A DNA stretch of 64,000 nt from Nitratireductor alexandrii. GTDB taxonomy: Bacteria; Pseudomonadota; Alphaproteobacteria; Rhizobiales; Rhizobiaceae. A model generated the notes under the pieces. The model saw only the letters and a program-made list of their open reading frames with translations. It searched no databases and was not told the DNA's origin. The DNA lies in NCBI RefSeq assembly GCF_004000215.1, contig NZ_RBVY01000005.1:434001-498000 (forward strand), written 5' to 3'. Shown here in pieces: positions 17,253 through 26,685 of this stretch. Each line of letters starts with the position of its first letter. Position 1 is the stretch's first letter. A program made the position numbers and the translations under genes.

Positions 17253-17282
17253 GGACACGGCCGAGGCGACCCGGCCGTGTCC
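17253..17282 (+). terminator. Intercistronic hairpin between dctP and dctQ
   Basis: The arms GGACACGGCCG and CGGCCGTGTCC form a perfect 11-bp stem with an eight-base loop. No T-run follows, so it probably works as an attenuator or as a 3' end that protects dctP mRNA, giving more binding protein than permease. That is the usual need in TRAP and ABC uptake operons. Confidence 0.65.
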
Positions 17283-17334
17283 TTCTCCTGCCGCGCCTTA
17301 AAGCGCGGCCGGTCCAAAGCGGGGGAACCATCCA

Positions 17335-18030
17335 ATGGCTTTGTTGTGGCCGATCCTCGGCCTGATCGCGCTCGTTGTGATCCTCTTCGCGGCCGAGCGG
17401 CGCTGGCCCGAGGCGATCACCCGGCTTGAAGAAAACTTCATCGCCGCGCTGATGGCGATCATCACCCTGGTGTCGTTCTTCCAGGTCGTCGCGCGCTACG
17501 GTTTCAACACCGGCTGGAGCGGCGCGCTGGAACTGACGCGTATCCTGTTTGCCTGGCTGATCCTGTTCGGCATGAGCTACGGCATCAAGCAGCACATGCA
17601 TCTGGGCGTCGACGCCTTCATCCGCTTCCTGCCCAAGCCCGCCTTCCGCGTCGTGGCCGTGTTCGGCGCGTTTTGCGCCTTCCTCTACGCCTTCATGCTC
17701 TTGCATGCCGGCTGGCTCGCCTGGTTCGGGGTCGACGTCAGCACCAATTGGCGCCAGACCGGCGCCATCGGCTACTGGAAATTCATGTTCGACCGCGGCA
17801 CCGGCCTCGACGATCTGCGCTGGCCGGAGCTGATCCAGTCGCTGTTCGGCACCCAGGAGCGGGTGCAGCGCTGGATCGCCTATCTGATGCTGCCGATCGG
17901 CCTTTCGCTGCTCGCCTTCCGGTCTCTGGAAGCCATGATCGCCATCCTGCGCGGCGAGCGGGAACTGGTGATCGCCGGCCACGAGGCCGAGGAGCTCGTC
18001 TCCGAACACAAAGACATCCTGAAGGACTGA
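17335..18030 (+). CDS. dctQ: TRAP transporter small permease DctQ
   Basis: A 231-residue inner-membrane protein with four hydrophobic spans (about 5-22, 36-56, 68-90 with 105-127, and 180-205). The motif QVVARYGFNTGWSGALELTRILFAW is typical of DctQ. An extra periplasmic stretch of about 45 residues before the last span makes it longer than most DctQ proteins but like the Rhodobacter dicarboxylate DctQ. It is followed six bases later by dctM. It carries no transport site of its own and serves as a partner of DctM. Confidence 0.92.
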   Translation: MALLWPILGLIALVVILFAAERRWPEAITRLEENFIAALMAIITLVSFFQVVARYGFNTGWSGALELTRILFAWLILFGMSYGIKQHMHLGVDAFIRFLPKPAFRVVAVFGAFCAFLYAFMLLHAGWLAWFGVDVSTNWRQTGAIGYWKFMFDRGTGLDDLRWPELIQSLFGTQERVQRWIAYLMLPIGLSLLAFRSLEAMIAILRGERELVIAGHEAEELVSEHKDILKD

Positions 18031-18035
18031 GCACC

Positions 18036-19655
18036 ATGGAAGCCGCCATTCTGTTCGTTCTCGTCCTGGGTCTGTTGTTTCTCGGCGTGCCGGTCGCCGT
18101 GTCGCTCGGCCTGTCGTCGATCATCATCATCGCCTTCTTCTCCGCCGATTCGATGTCCTCGGTGGCGCTGCAGCTTTTCACCGCCTCGCAGAACTACACG
18201 CTGCTCGCCATCCCCTTCTTCATCCTCGCCTCCGCCTTCATGTCGACCGGCGGCGTGGCCAGGCGCATCATCCGTTTCGCGATCGCCACGGTCGGCCATT
18301 TCCGCGGCGGCCTGGCGATGGCGAGCGTCATGGCCTGCATGCTGTTTGCCGCGCTGTCCGGCTCCTCGCCGGCGACCGTGGTCGCCATCGGCACGATCGC
18401 CATCGCCGGCATGCGCCAGGTCGGCTACAGCAAGGACTTCGCCGCCGGCATCATCGCCAATGCCGGCACGCTCGGCATCCTGATCCCGCCCTCGATCGTC
18501 ATGGTGGTCTATTCCGCCGCCACCGACGTGTCGGTCGGGCGCATGTTTCTGGCCGGCGTCGTGCCCGGCCTCGTCGCCGGGCTGATGCTGATGGCGGCGA
18601 TCTACGTGCTGGCGCGCATCCGCAACCTGCCGGCCGAGGAGTGGAAGGGGTTCGGCGAAATTCTGGCCGGCGGCAAGGAGGCAGGCTGGGGCCTGTTCCT
18701 GATCATCATCATTCTGGGCGGCATCTATGGCGGCGTCTTCACGCCCACCGAGGCCGCCGCGGTCGCGGCCGTCTACGCCTTCTTCGTCGCGCTGTTCGTC
18801 TATCGCGACATGGGCCCGCTCAAGGGCGTGCGCTGGATCCAGGACACCGACAGCAAGCGCGCCCGCGTCGGCTTTTCGGCCCTCGTCTACGCCCTCGCCT
18901 TCTTTTTCGTGTTCATGATCCTGTCCTTCTTCGCCACCGCCGAATGGGAAGGCGTGACCGCGGGCGGCCGCGCGCTCATCGGCCTGGTGCTGTCGCTCGC
19001 CATCATGGTCGCCTACGCGGTGTGGCGCGACCGCGAATCCAACCCCTTCAACATTCCCGGCTACATCGTCGCCGGCCTGCCGATCTGGGGCCGCAATGTC
19101 GCGCTGATGGGCCGCAACTTCTTCCGCATGTTCTTCAACGAGGACACGCGCAAGGTCATGACCGACGCGTCGAAGACGACGATCATGCTGATGTTCATCA
19201 TCGTCAACGCGCTGCTTTTCGCCCATGTCCTGACCTCGGAGCGCATCCCCGACGCCATCACCGACCTGATGATCGGCTACGGCTTCAACTGGTTCACCTT
19301 CCTGATCGCGGTCAACCTTTTGCTGTTGCTCGGCGGCCAGTTCATGGAACCCTCCGGCTTGCTCCTGATCGTGGCGCCGGTGGTGTTTCCGATCGCCATG
19401 GAACTCGGCGTCGACCCGGTCCATCTCGGCATCATCATGGTGGTCAACATGGAGATCGGCATGATCACCCCGCCGATCGGCCTCAACCTGTTCGTCACCT
19501 CCGGCATCACAGGCATGAGCCTGATCCAGGTGGTGCGCGCCGCCGCCCCCTTCGTGGCGGTGCTGTTCGCCTTCCTGATCCTGGTCACCTATGTGCCGGT
19601 CTTGTCGACCTGGCTGCCCTACAGCCTGATGGGCCCGGAGATCGTGACGCGCTGA
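18036..19655 (+). CDS. dctM: TRAP transporter large permease DctM
   Basis: A 539-residue transport subunit that moves the ligand using a sodium gradient. Family motifs include IPFFILASAFMSTGGVARR, ALSGSSPATVVAIG, GTLGILIPPSIVMVVY and EIGMITPPIGLNLFV. The ATG at 18036 is chosen because it begins right after the dctQ stop and gives the normal N-terminal span. An insertion of about 100 residues with two further hydrophobic spans (about 290-400) separates the two halves, which makes it longer than the usual 425-440 residues. It is the last gene of the dctPQM unit. Confidence 0.92.
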   Translation: MEAAILFVLVLGLLFLGVPVAVSLGLSSIIIIAFFSADSMSSVALQLFTASQNYTLLAIPFFILASAFMSTGGVARRIIRFAIATVGHFRGGLAMASVMACMLFAALSGSSPATVVAIGTIAIAGMRQVGYSKDFAAGIIANAGTLGILIPPSIVMVVYSAATDVSVGRMFLAGVVPGLVAGLMLMAAIYVLARIRNLPAEEWKGFGEILAGGKEAGWGLFLIIIILGGIYGGVFTPTEAAAVAAVYAFFVALFVYRDMGPLKGVRWIQDTDSKRARVGFSALVYALAFFFVFMILSFFATAEWEGVTAGGRALIGLVLSLAIMVAYAVWRDRESNPFNIPGYIVAGLPIWGRNVALMGRNFFRMFFNEDTRKVMTDASKTTIMLMFIIVNALLFAHVLTSERIPDAITDLMIGYGFNWFTFLIAVNLLLLLGGQFMEPSGLLLIVAPVVFPIAMELGVDPVHLGIIMVVNMEIGMITPPIGLNLFVTSGITGMSLIQVVRAAAPFVAVLFAFLILVTYVPVLSTWLPYSLMGPEIVTR

Positions 19656-19740
19656 GCCGGCGACGGCGCGCCGGCGTTTTGACGGCCGGCTCGAACCGTT
19701 CTGCTTTCCGCGGAATCGCAGACCGGCTCCAACCTATTGT

Positions 19741-19794
19741 TTTGACGCGTTTCCGAACGGCGAACCGGCTTCCACTTCGCCTGGAAACGCTTTA
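19741..19794. repeat. Rhizobial-type intergenic palindromic repeat
   Basis: The stretch TTTGACGCGTTTCCGAACGG onward to CTGGAAACGCTTTA has arms GCGTTTCC (19747-19754) and GGAAACGC (19783-19790). Between them lies a GAACCGGCTTCCACTTCGCC segment that I recognise from short repeats common between genes in Rhizobiales. A related half (GAACCGTTCTGC to GACCGGCTCC, about 19693-19730) precedes it. The tspO stop codon falls inside its end. I see no second copy in this window. Confidence 0.6.
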
Positions 19795-20277
19795 GTTGAG
19801 GATCGCGATCGACAGGTTGAGGAGGGCGGCGAAGCCGACCCAGGCCGCATAAGGCACAAACAGGGCGGCGGCCAGGCGGTCGGCGCGCCAGCGATTGACC
19901 GCGAAGCCGACGACCAGCAGCGCCATGGCGACGATCACGACGAATGCCGGCCAGACCAGGTGCAGCGCGAAGAAGACCGGCGACCAGAGCCAGTTCAGCG
20001 CCATCTGCCCGTACCAAAGTTTCATGGCGGTGCCGTCATGGTCGGCGAGGAAGGTCCGCCAGCCGGCAATGGCGATCAGCACGTAGAGCGTGAACCAGAC
20101 CGGGCCGAAGATCCAGTTCGGCGGGCTGAAGGGCGGTTTTTGCAGGCCCGCATACCAGGCGCCCGGCACCGTCGCAGAACCGATCAGAGTGCCGACGCCG
20201 ATGACGACGGCCAGAAACGCCGCCAGCAGCAAGAGTGATCCGGGGCGGCGATACTCGTCATTCGAACTCAAGGACAT
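19792..20277 (-). CDS. tspO: TspO/MBR-family tryptophan-rich sensory protein
   Basis: A 161-residue membrane protein with five hydrophobic helices. Conserved parts are WYAGLQKPPFSPPNWIFGPVWFTLYVLIAIAGW near the N-terminus, the ALNWLWSPVFFALH segment and VPYAAWVGFAALLNLSIAILN at the end. TspO proteins bind porphyrins and in photosynthetic alphaproteobacteria modulate pigment gene expression. No partner gene is nearby. It has a hydrophilic N-terminal extension of about 12 residues. Its stop lies inside the intergenic repeat. Confidence 0.92.
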   Translation of the reverse strand: MSLSSNDEYRRPGSLLLLAAFLAVVIGVGTLIGSATVPGAWYAGLQKPPFSPPNWIFGPVWFTLYVLIAIAGWRTFLADHDGTAMKLWYGQMALNWLWSPVFFALHLVWPAFVVIVAMALLVVGFAVNRWRADRLAAALFVPYAAWVGFAALLNLSIAILN

Positions 20278-20354
20278 GTTCCTTCAAACGCGACAGGCCG
20301 CTTTTGGTTTCACGCCGAAAGGCGCCTGCGGCACGCGCGCCGGCGCGCCGCCTG

Positions 20355-20756
20355 TCAGACCACGGACCGTGCCGCCAGCCGCAGCGCGCCCGCCGTCATC
20401 GCCAGATAGGTCATATGATGCAGGAACTGGTCGAAGCCGTGCATGGCCCAGAAGGCGGCCGTATCGGGGCCCTTGCAGCTTTTCATGCCGTGGCGGGCCT
20501 TGGCGTGGTCGATCAGAAAATGCACGGCGAACTCCGCCGCCATGAAGGCCGCCAAAAGCGGCAGTCCAAGCCCGGCCAGGAGCAGCGCCGGCACCGAGCC
20601 GAGCGCGTGCACGCCGGCGTGACAATAGCCGCCCGGCTGGTCGAAATGCCCCTTGGCGCGGATGACCCAGCGTGGCTGCAGCAGATAATCGGCAATGAAA
20701 TGCTTGGCCTGCAGGCACGCAAGCACGCCGAACGCCAGCATCAATTCGTCGGCCAA
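20355..20756 (-). CDS. DUF3307 membrane protein
   Basis: A 133-residue protein with several hydrophobic spans and the DUF3307 marks: the N-terminal KHFIADYLLQPRW, then YCHAGVHALGS, AEFAVHFLIDHAK and DQFLHHMTYLA. The scattered His and Asp residues facing the membrane suggest a metal site, but the function is unknown. It starts at TTG (20756) with a GGAGG exactly six bases upstream; the first in-frame ATG is five codons later and lacks such a site. Confidence 0.82.
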   Translation of the reverse strand: MADELMLAFGVLACLQAKHFIADYLLQPRWVIRAKGHFDQPGGYCHAGVHALGSVPALLLAGLGLPLLAAFMAAEFAVHFLIDHAKARHGMKSCKGPDTAAFWAMHGFDQFLHHMTYLAMTAGALRLAARSVV

Positions 20757-21094
20757 ATAAAGCCTCCCCAGGGGCGCGACCGGACAATCCGGCGGTTGCC
20801 GGCATCGGTCACACCCTTACACACACTAGAACATGACGACGGCGCAAGGAAACAGCAGCGTCGCCGCAAGCCGCGGCCGGCTTGCGTGCCCAGTCTCGTC
20901 ATGAAAGCCGGCCTTGCAAGGGGGGCGTGCAACGATCTCGCTGCAACACTGTCGCAGGCCCCGCGTCGGCGGCGCCGCGGCATTGCGATCACGGCAAAAA
21001 CATCCGCGCCAGGCGCAAAATCGCCGCCGCCCCGCGGAAACGTGCCGCCCGAACCGGCAGGCGGCCGGCACACGCGGCCGCCGGCGCGGGCCCG
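20757..21094. other. Intergenic stretch, no gene seen
   Basis: No frame on either strand gives a recognisable protein, and no RNA gene or strong terminator is seen. It should hold the promoter of the DUF3307 gene near 20760-20830, where ACACACTAGAACATG marks a small drop in GC. Confidence 0.5.
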
Positions 21095-21520
21095 TCAACC
21101 GCGGGCATGTCTGTCCGCACCGGCGGCCGCCGTCGCGCCGTCCAGGCCCTCGAAAGCGCCGGGCCCGGCATCCGGCAAGAGCGCCAGCACGCGCTCGTAG
21201 GGCCGGCAGAGCGCGGTGCCCTTGGGGCTTTCCACGATCGGCCGGTTGATCAGAACCGGGTGCGCGACCATGGCATCGATCAGCGCGTCGTCGCTCCAGG
21301 CGCCCTCGCCCAGGCCGAGCTCGTGATAGGGCGCGGCCTTGTCGCGCAGGACGGCGCGCGGCGCCACGCCCATCGCCGCGATCAGCGCGACCAGTTTCTC
21401 GCGCGTCGGCGGCGTCTTGAGATACTCGACCACGACCGGCTGGACGCCCGCCTCGCGGATGGCGGCGAGTGTCTTGCGCGACGTGCCGCAGGCCGGGTTG
21501 TGGTAGATGGTGATCGTCAT
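21095..21520 (-). CDS. arsC: Arsenate reductase, glutaredoxin-linked type
   Basis: A 141-residue cytoplasmic reductase of the Spx/ArsC family. The active cysteine is Cys11 in NPACGTSRKTL. The LKTPPTREKL segment and the NRPIVESPKGTALCRP block contain the arginines that bind arsenate. It reduces arsenate to arsenite using glutathione and glutaredoxin. It is the last gene of the ars unit, 15 bp after acr3. The C-terminal 20 residues are Ala/Gly-rich and probably disordered. The same operon also has a second arsenate reductase of an unrelated fold. Confidence 0.92.
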   Translation of the reverse strand: MTITIYHNPACGTSRKTLAAIREAGVQPVVVEYLKTPPTREKLVALIAAMGVAPRAVLRDKAAPYHELGLGEGAWSDDALIDAMVAHPVLINRPIVESPKGTALCRPYERVLALLPDAGPGAFEGLDGATAAAGADRHARG

Positions 21521-21535
21521 GCGTGTCTCGTCGTT

Positions 21536-22656
<1,121 letters not shown>

Positions 22657-22660
<4 letters not shown>

Positions 22661-23166
22661 CCGGCCTCGGCGACATCGCCACCGATGGCGTCGAGCCGCT
22701 TTTGCAGCGTCAGTCGGTCGATCGAGGCGAGCGGCAGGCTGGTGAAGACGGCGATGCGGTTCGACAACATGCGGTAGGCGTCGGCGAAGGCGAGGTTTTT
22801 CTCCGCCTCCGTGCCCTCGGCCGCGGCCGGGTCGGGCACGCCCCAATGCGCCGACATCGGCTGGCCGGGCCAGATCGGACAGCTTTCGGCCGCCGCGCTG
22901 TCGCAGACCGTGAAGACGAAATCCAAGGTCGGCGCGTCGGGTCCGGAAAACTCCTCCCAGCTTTTGGAGCGCGCGAAGCCGGTATCGTGGTTCATCGCCT
23001 CAAGCAGTCGCAGCGTGGCCGGATGGACCGCGCCTTTCGGCTGCGAGCCGGCCGAAAACGCCCTGAAGCGCCCGTTCCCGACCCGATTGAGGATCGCCTC
23101 GGCAAGGATCGAACGGGCCGAGTTGCCCGTGCACAGAAAAAGGACGTTGTAGATCCGTTCGCTCAT
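22657..23166 (-). CDS. Arsenate reductase, low-molecular-weight phosphatase type
   Basis: A 169-residue protein of the low-molecular-weight tyrosine-phosphatase fold. The P-loop is [11 protein letters not shown] (Cys12, Arg18). The segment [22 protein letters not shown] carries the further cysteines and the DP-like motif of ArsC-type reductases in this group. It is translationally coupled at both ends: its ATG overlaps the arsR stop by four bases, and its stop overlaps the acr3 ATG by four. This is the thioredoxin- or mycothiol-type branch, unlike the glutaredoxin-type ArsC at the end of the operon. Confidence 0.9.
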
Positions 23167-23543
23167 GACACCCCTGTCCACGCATCGTGTTCGGTTGCTT
23201 CGTGTTCGTCCCGCCGCAAGCAGGTCGCCGCCGCGATCGCCGGCCGGCACAGGTCCGGCGCGCCGTTGCAGCAATCCTCCATCAGGAAGGCGAGCAGGTC
23301 GCGAAACCCGGTCATGTCGGCGGCGTAGCACACGCTGCGGCCCTCGCGCCGCGCCGCGATCAGCCCGGCCCGGTCGAGCACCTTCAAATGCGCCGACATG
23401 GTGTTTTGCACCGTCGACAGGCGCGCCGCGATCTCGCCGGCCGCAAGCCCGTCGGGCCCGGCGCGCACCAGAAGGCGAAACACCTCCAGCCGGGTCTCCT
23501 GGCCGAGCGCGGCCAGCGCGTCCAGAGCGGCTATCTTATCCAT
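23163..23543 (-). CDS. arsR: ArsR-family arsenic repressor
   Basis: A 126-residue winged-helix repressor. The helix-turn-helix covers AGEIAARLSTVQNTMSAHLKVLDRAGL. Cysteines occur in MEDCCNGAPDLC near residues 92-101 and again later (AATCL), a C-terminal placement seen in some proteobacterial ArsR proteins, whereas E. coli ArsR has CVC in the DNA-recognition helix. Binding of arsenite there would free the promoter. First gene of the ars operon, coupled to the next by an ATGA overlap. Confidence 0.92.
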   Translation of the reverse strand: MDKIAALDALAALGQETRLEVFRLLVRAGPDGLAAGEIAARLSTVQNTMSAHLKVLDRAGLIAARREGRSVCYAADMTGFRDLLAFLMEDCCNGAPDLCRPAIAAATCLRRDEHEATEHDAWTGVS

Positions 23544-23550
23544 AATTCCA

Positions 23551-23566
23551 GAAATCCGGATATTTC
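23551..23566. promoter_or_regulatory. Candidate ArsR operator
   Basis: GAAATCCGGATATTTC has outer arms GAAAT/ATTTC and contains the perfect 8-bp dyad ATCCGGAT. It begins eight bases upstream of the arsR start codon, in a locally AT-rich patch, which is where autoregulating ArsR proteins bind. Confidence 0.5.
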
Positions 23567-23735
23567 GACTTGCGGTCGTCTAACCCGCGCGGTCGCGGCG
23601 CGCAAGCGAAAAATCAGGGGTCGGCATGCGATCGTCCGGCTTGGGCGCGGTCACCGCATCGCGCCCGCCCGGACAAACCGGCGATGGCGCCGGCGCGCGG
23701 GCCGCGCGATGCGACCCGCGCGGCCGGGGCCGGCT

Positions 23736-25058
23736 TCACAGATTGTACTGCTCGCGCGCGTAGCCGCCCAGACCGACGGCGTCGAGCCGGGCGAGCGGGG
23801 CGAGCAAGGTGACCTGGATGACGCCGGGCGCGCGGCCGATCTCGATCGCGCCGTTGATCGTCGCCCGGTTGCGCACCTCGGCAACGCTCAGGCCGAGCAG
23901 CGTCGCCGCCCGCTGCAGCCCGTTGTCGATCGCCGCGTTCATGTCGGCCGCCGTGCCGATCACCGAGACCGGCGCCAGCTCCTCGACCGTATCCATGCCC
24001 CACCCCTTGGCCAGCCGCAGCGCGCGGGCGCGCTCGTCGGCGCTGAACGGGCGCGCCAGCGGCGGCAGGTCCTCCAGCAGCGGAAACAGCACCGGCCCGT
24101 CGATCGGATACTCCTTCACCACCTCGACCTGCAGCGTCACGCTGCCGGCGACGTCCATCGTGTGGCCGGCGATCTCGCCGTCGCCCTGGGCGGCGTGCAT
24201 GTCGCCCATATAGACGCCGGCCCCCTTCACCTTGACCGGCGCGATCAGGATCGCGCCCGGCCGCACGGCATCGATATCCATATGGCCGTCGGTCTTGTGG
24301 GCCGCCAGTTGCTCGGCGGTGATCGCGTAGTCGTGCGGCGCGCCGACCAGGAAGGCGCCGAAATCGCCGGCATTGTGCGAATCCGGCAGAGCGTGCGACG
24401 GCGTGGTGCCGAGCTGGCCGAGGAAGGGGCGCATGCGCACCATCACGCCGGCCATGTCCGACGGCGCGAAGGCGAGGATCGGATGCTGCACCGAGCGGTC
24501 GGGCAGCGCGGCGTAGTGATGGGCGTTGCGCGCGATCGTCTCGGCCGCCGCCTTCGGCACCGTAACGCCGACCTGGCGCGTCTCGTCGAACACCACCGTG
24601 TAACCGTGCACGATCTCGAACGGTTTGACCGCGTTGCCGCAGCGGTCGCACTTGACCGCGTCCTGGCCGATCCCCTCGAGATGGGTTTCCGGCCACAGCG
24701 CGTCGCAGGTCGGGCAGCGCGCGGCGACATAGGGATCGCCGAGGCAGAACCCCTCCGGCGAGGAATCGTGGCCCGACGCGGTGGCGAGCGCGGTCACGGT
24801 GATGTCGCGAATGCGGATCGCGATGCCGTCGCCGGGCTCGGCCCCGTCGACATGGACCGGCTGCGTCACCTCGTGGCCGCCGCGCAGGCGCGGCGTGATC
24901 ATCGGCCCCCAGCAGCCAGGCGCGGTGTTGGCGATGATGGTGCCGCCGTTCTCGACCGGGCCGAGCATCGGCGCGTCCGGGTCGAGCACGCTGTTGGTAA
25001 ATCCCTGCACGACGACGCTGCGCCGCGGCGCGGTGGAAATTTCGGCTGGTTTGTTCAT
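23736..25058 (-). CDS. Acetamidase/formamidase-family amidohydrolase
   Basis: A 440-residue enzyme of the FmdA/AmdA family, which splits formamide or short amides to ammonia and the acid. Typical parts are NTAPGCWGPMITPRLRGG-like N-terminal metal/ligand segments, HNAGDFGAFLVGAP and VYMGDMHAAQGDGEIAGHTMD. Residues 115-140 carry a CxxC...CxxC pair (CPTC and CDRC), a zinc ribbon inserted before the catalytic core. The ATG at 25058 is preceded by GAGAGGAG at about eleven bases; an in-frame ATG at 25079 is less likely. It stands alone between the ars operon and the tRNA, so the physiological amide is unknown. Confidence 0.88.
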   Translation of the reverse strand: MNKPAEISTAPRRSVVVQGFTNSVLDPDAPMLGPVENGGTIIANTAPGCWGPMITPRLRGGHEVTQPVHVDGAEPGDGIAIRIRDITVTALATASGHDSSPEGFCLGDPYVAARCPTCDALWPETHLEGIGQDAVKCDRCGNAVKPFEIVHGYTVVFDETRQVGVTVPKAAAETIARNAHHYAALPDRSVQHPILAFAPSDMAGVMVRMRPFLGQLGTTPSHALPDSHNAGDFGAFLVGAPHDYAITAEQLAAHKTDGHMDIDAVRPGAILIAPVKVKGAGVYMGDMHAAQGDGEIAGHTMDVAGSVTLQVEVVKEYPIDGPVLFPLLEDLPPLARPFSADERARALRLAKGWGMDTVEELAPVSVIGTAADMNAAIDNGLQRAATLLGLSVAEVRNRATINGAIEIGRAPGVIQVTLLAPLARLDAVGLGGYAREQYNL

Positions 25059-25334
25059 GGTCGGGATGGCTCCTCTCATGCGCGTGGATGACCGCTTCGG
25101 CGGGACTTCTGGTGCGTTCCGGCGTCCCGCCCTGCGTGACGACAGGCTAGGCGCACCGCCGGCATCTGACCAGAGCGCAGTCCCGCCTGTCCGATGGGCC
25201 ATGGCCGTCGCGACGTCGTCGGCAAGCGGCAGACTGCGAAGGATCGACGCAAAATTGCCCGACGCAGGCGAAACGCCGGCGGCACGGGACAACCCCGGGC
25301 GCGCGCGACGCCAACTGCCGTGAAATCGGGAAAA

Positions 25335-25410
25335 TGGTGGGCCCGGAGGGACTCGAACCCCCAACCAAGCGGTTATGAGCCGCCGGCTCTAACCATTGAG
25401 CTACAGGCCC
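25335..25410 (-). tRNA. ileX: tRNA-Ile2, anticodon CAU
   Basis: A complete 76-base cloverleaf read on the minus strand. The acceptor arm is GGGCCTG paired to CGGGCCC, the D arm has GCTC/GAGC, the anticodon arm is GGCGG-CTCATAA-CCGCT, the T loop is TTCGAGT, and a CCA end is encoded. The anticodon CAU could mean Met, but the acceptor, the anticodon stem and the CGCTTGGT following it match the tRNA-Ile2 type, whose C34 is converted to lysidine to read AUA. Only a few AUA codons are expected in so GC-rich a genome. Confidence 0.93.
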
Positions 25411-25521
25411 CACCGGCTGCGTGACTTAGTGGCTTTTTGACGCCTGCACAAGCAGGCGCCGCAATCCACCCACATTCGCCCCCTAGCGCTTGCGGCGGGA
25501 GACAAACTCGGAGTGAACTGA

Positions 25522-26232
25522 ATGATCCGCACCGTCCTGCCGCTGGCCGCCGCCCTGTCGCTTTGCGCCGTGCCCGCAATCGCCGCCGACCAGCCCTCGC
25601 CGCGCATCCAGGTGTCCGGCGAGGGCGAGGCGACGCTGAAGCCCGATCTCGCGGTCCTGACCCTGTCGGTGATGCGCGAGGCCGACAGCGCGCGCGAGGC
25701 GATGAGCGCCGCCAACCAGGCGATGGAGGCCGTAATCGCGGCCATGAAGGAGGCCGGCATCGCCGCCCGCGACCTGCAGACCGCCGGCCTGCAGATCAAC
25801 CCGCGCTACGAGGCCAAAAAACACGCCGACGGCAGCCAGACCTCCGAGATCGCCGCCTATCAGGTCGCCAACACGCTGAGCGTGCGCGTGCGCGACATCG
25901 CCGCCGTCGGCGCCGTTCTCGACCAGGCCGTCACGCTCGGCGTCAACCAGGGCGGCGGCATCCTGTTCGGCAACGAGGACCCCTCCTCCGCCCTGACGCA
26001 GGCGCGCACGGCCGCCGTCAAGGACGCGATCGCCAAGGCCGGAACCCTGGCCGCGGCCGCCGGCGTGGAACTCGGCCAGATCATCGAGATTTCCGAACAG
26101 GCCTATACCCCGCGCCCGATGCCCTATATGGCGCGCGCCGAGATGGCCTCCGGGGCGGCGCCGGTCGAAGCCGGCGAAAACAGCTATCGCGTCCAGGTCA
26201 ACGTCACCTTCGGCATCGGCCCGCAAGATTAG
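25522..26232 (+). CDS. SIMPL-domain periplasmic protein (DUF541)
   Basis: A 236-residue exported protein. The signal peptide is about residues 1-21 (AVPAIAADQ at the cut). The SIMPL domain follows with ISGxG-type start RIQVSGEGEATLKPDLAVLTLSVM and ends in YRVQVNVTFGI. Family members such as YggE of E. coli affect oxidative stress and some form periplasmic rings, but the mechanism is unknown. It stands alone and ends in a strong terminator shared with the convergent gene downstream. Confidence 0.88.
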   Translation: MIRTVLPLAAALSLCAVPAIAADQPSPRIQVSGEGEATLKPDLAVLTLSVMREADSAREAMSAANQAMEAVIAAMKEAGIAARDLQTAGLQINPRYEAKKHADGSQTSEIAAYQVANTLSVRVRDIAAVGAVLDQAVTLGVNQGGGILFGNEDPSSALTQARTAAVKDAIAKAGTLAAAAGVELGQIIEISEQAYTPRPMPYMARAEMASGAAPVEAGENSYRVQVNVTFGIGPQD

Positions 26233-26250
26233 GCCCGCCGGATCGCATGC

Positions 26251-26286
26251 AAAAGGCCCGCGAAACCGGTTCGCGGGCCTTTTTGG
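26251..26286. terminator. Bidirectional intrinsic terminator
   Basis: The arms AAAAGGCCCGCGAA and TTCGCGGGCCTTTT flank a five-base loop, with A and T runs on both sides. It lies between the convergent SIMPL gene and the small exported protein gene and can end both transcripts. Confidence 0.88.
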
Positions 26287-26310
26287 TTCCCATCTCAGTG
26301 CATCGCGGCG

Positions 26311-26685
26311 TCAGCGCATCGCGACGATCGGGCAACGCGGCGCCCGGGCAAAGGTGACCGCGACGCGCTGGCCGAACTTGCGGCCGCGCACCTTGATGAC
26401 GCGATGATTGGCGCGCACGACATGCGCCCGGCGCACGCCCATGCCGCGTGCCTTGCGCACGGCACGCTGGGTGGTGCAGGCCGGCCGGCGGAAATCGCGG
26501 CCGCCGCGCCAGTGGCGCCCACCGCGCCAGTGGCGGCCGCCATCGCCGAAGCGCATCGACACATGGCCGCCGGAACCGCCAATGCCGATCGAAATGCCGT
26601 CGGCCAGCGCGCTGGTGGAGGTCGCGCCGATGGCGCCGAAGCCGATCAGGGATGCAAGAGCGGCGGTTTTGAGGAAGGTGAACAT
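26311..26685 (-). CDS. Small exported basic protein, unknown function
   Basis: A 124-residue protein with a signal peptide (about 1-28, ending TSALADG). The mature part starts with Gly-rich repeats, includes the tandem GGRHWRGGRHWRGGRDFR, and ends in a basic C-terminal segment with three cysteines. The GGRHWR tandem comes from an 18-bp direct repeat in the DNA. The ATG at 26685 follows a GGAGA at the right distance. Proteins of this build are common in Rhizobiales, but I cannot name a family or function. Confidence 0.65.
   Translation of the reverse strand: MFTFLKTAALASLIGFGAIGATSTSALADGISIGIGGSGGHVSMRFGDGGRHWRGGRHWRGGRDFRRPACTTQRAVRKARGMGVRRAHVVRANHRVIKVRGRKFGQRVAVTFARAPRCPIVAMR

Noticed and set aside
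25335-25410. Reading the CAU tRNA as elongator or initiator Met
   Set aside because: The arms match tRNA-Ile2; the initiator's unpaired first base is missing, and the anticodon arm is not of the Met type.
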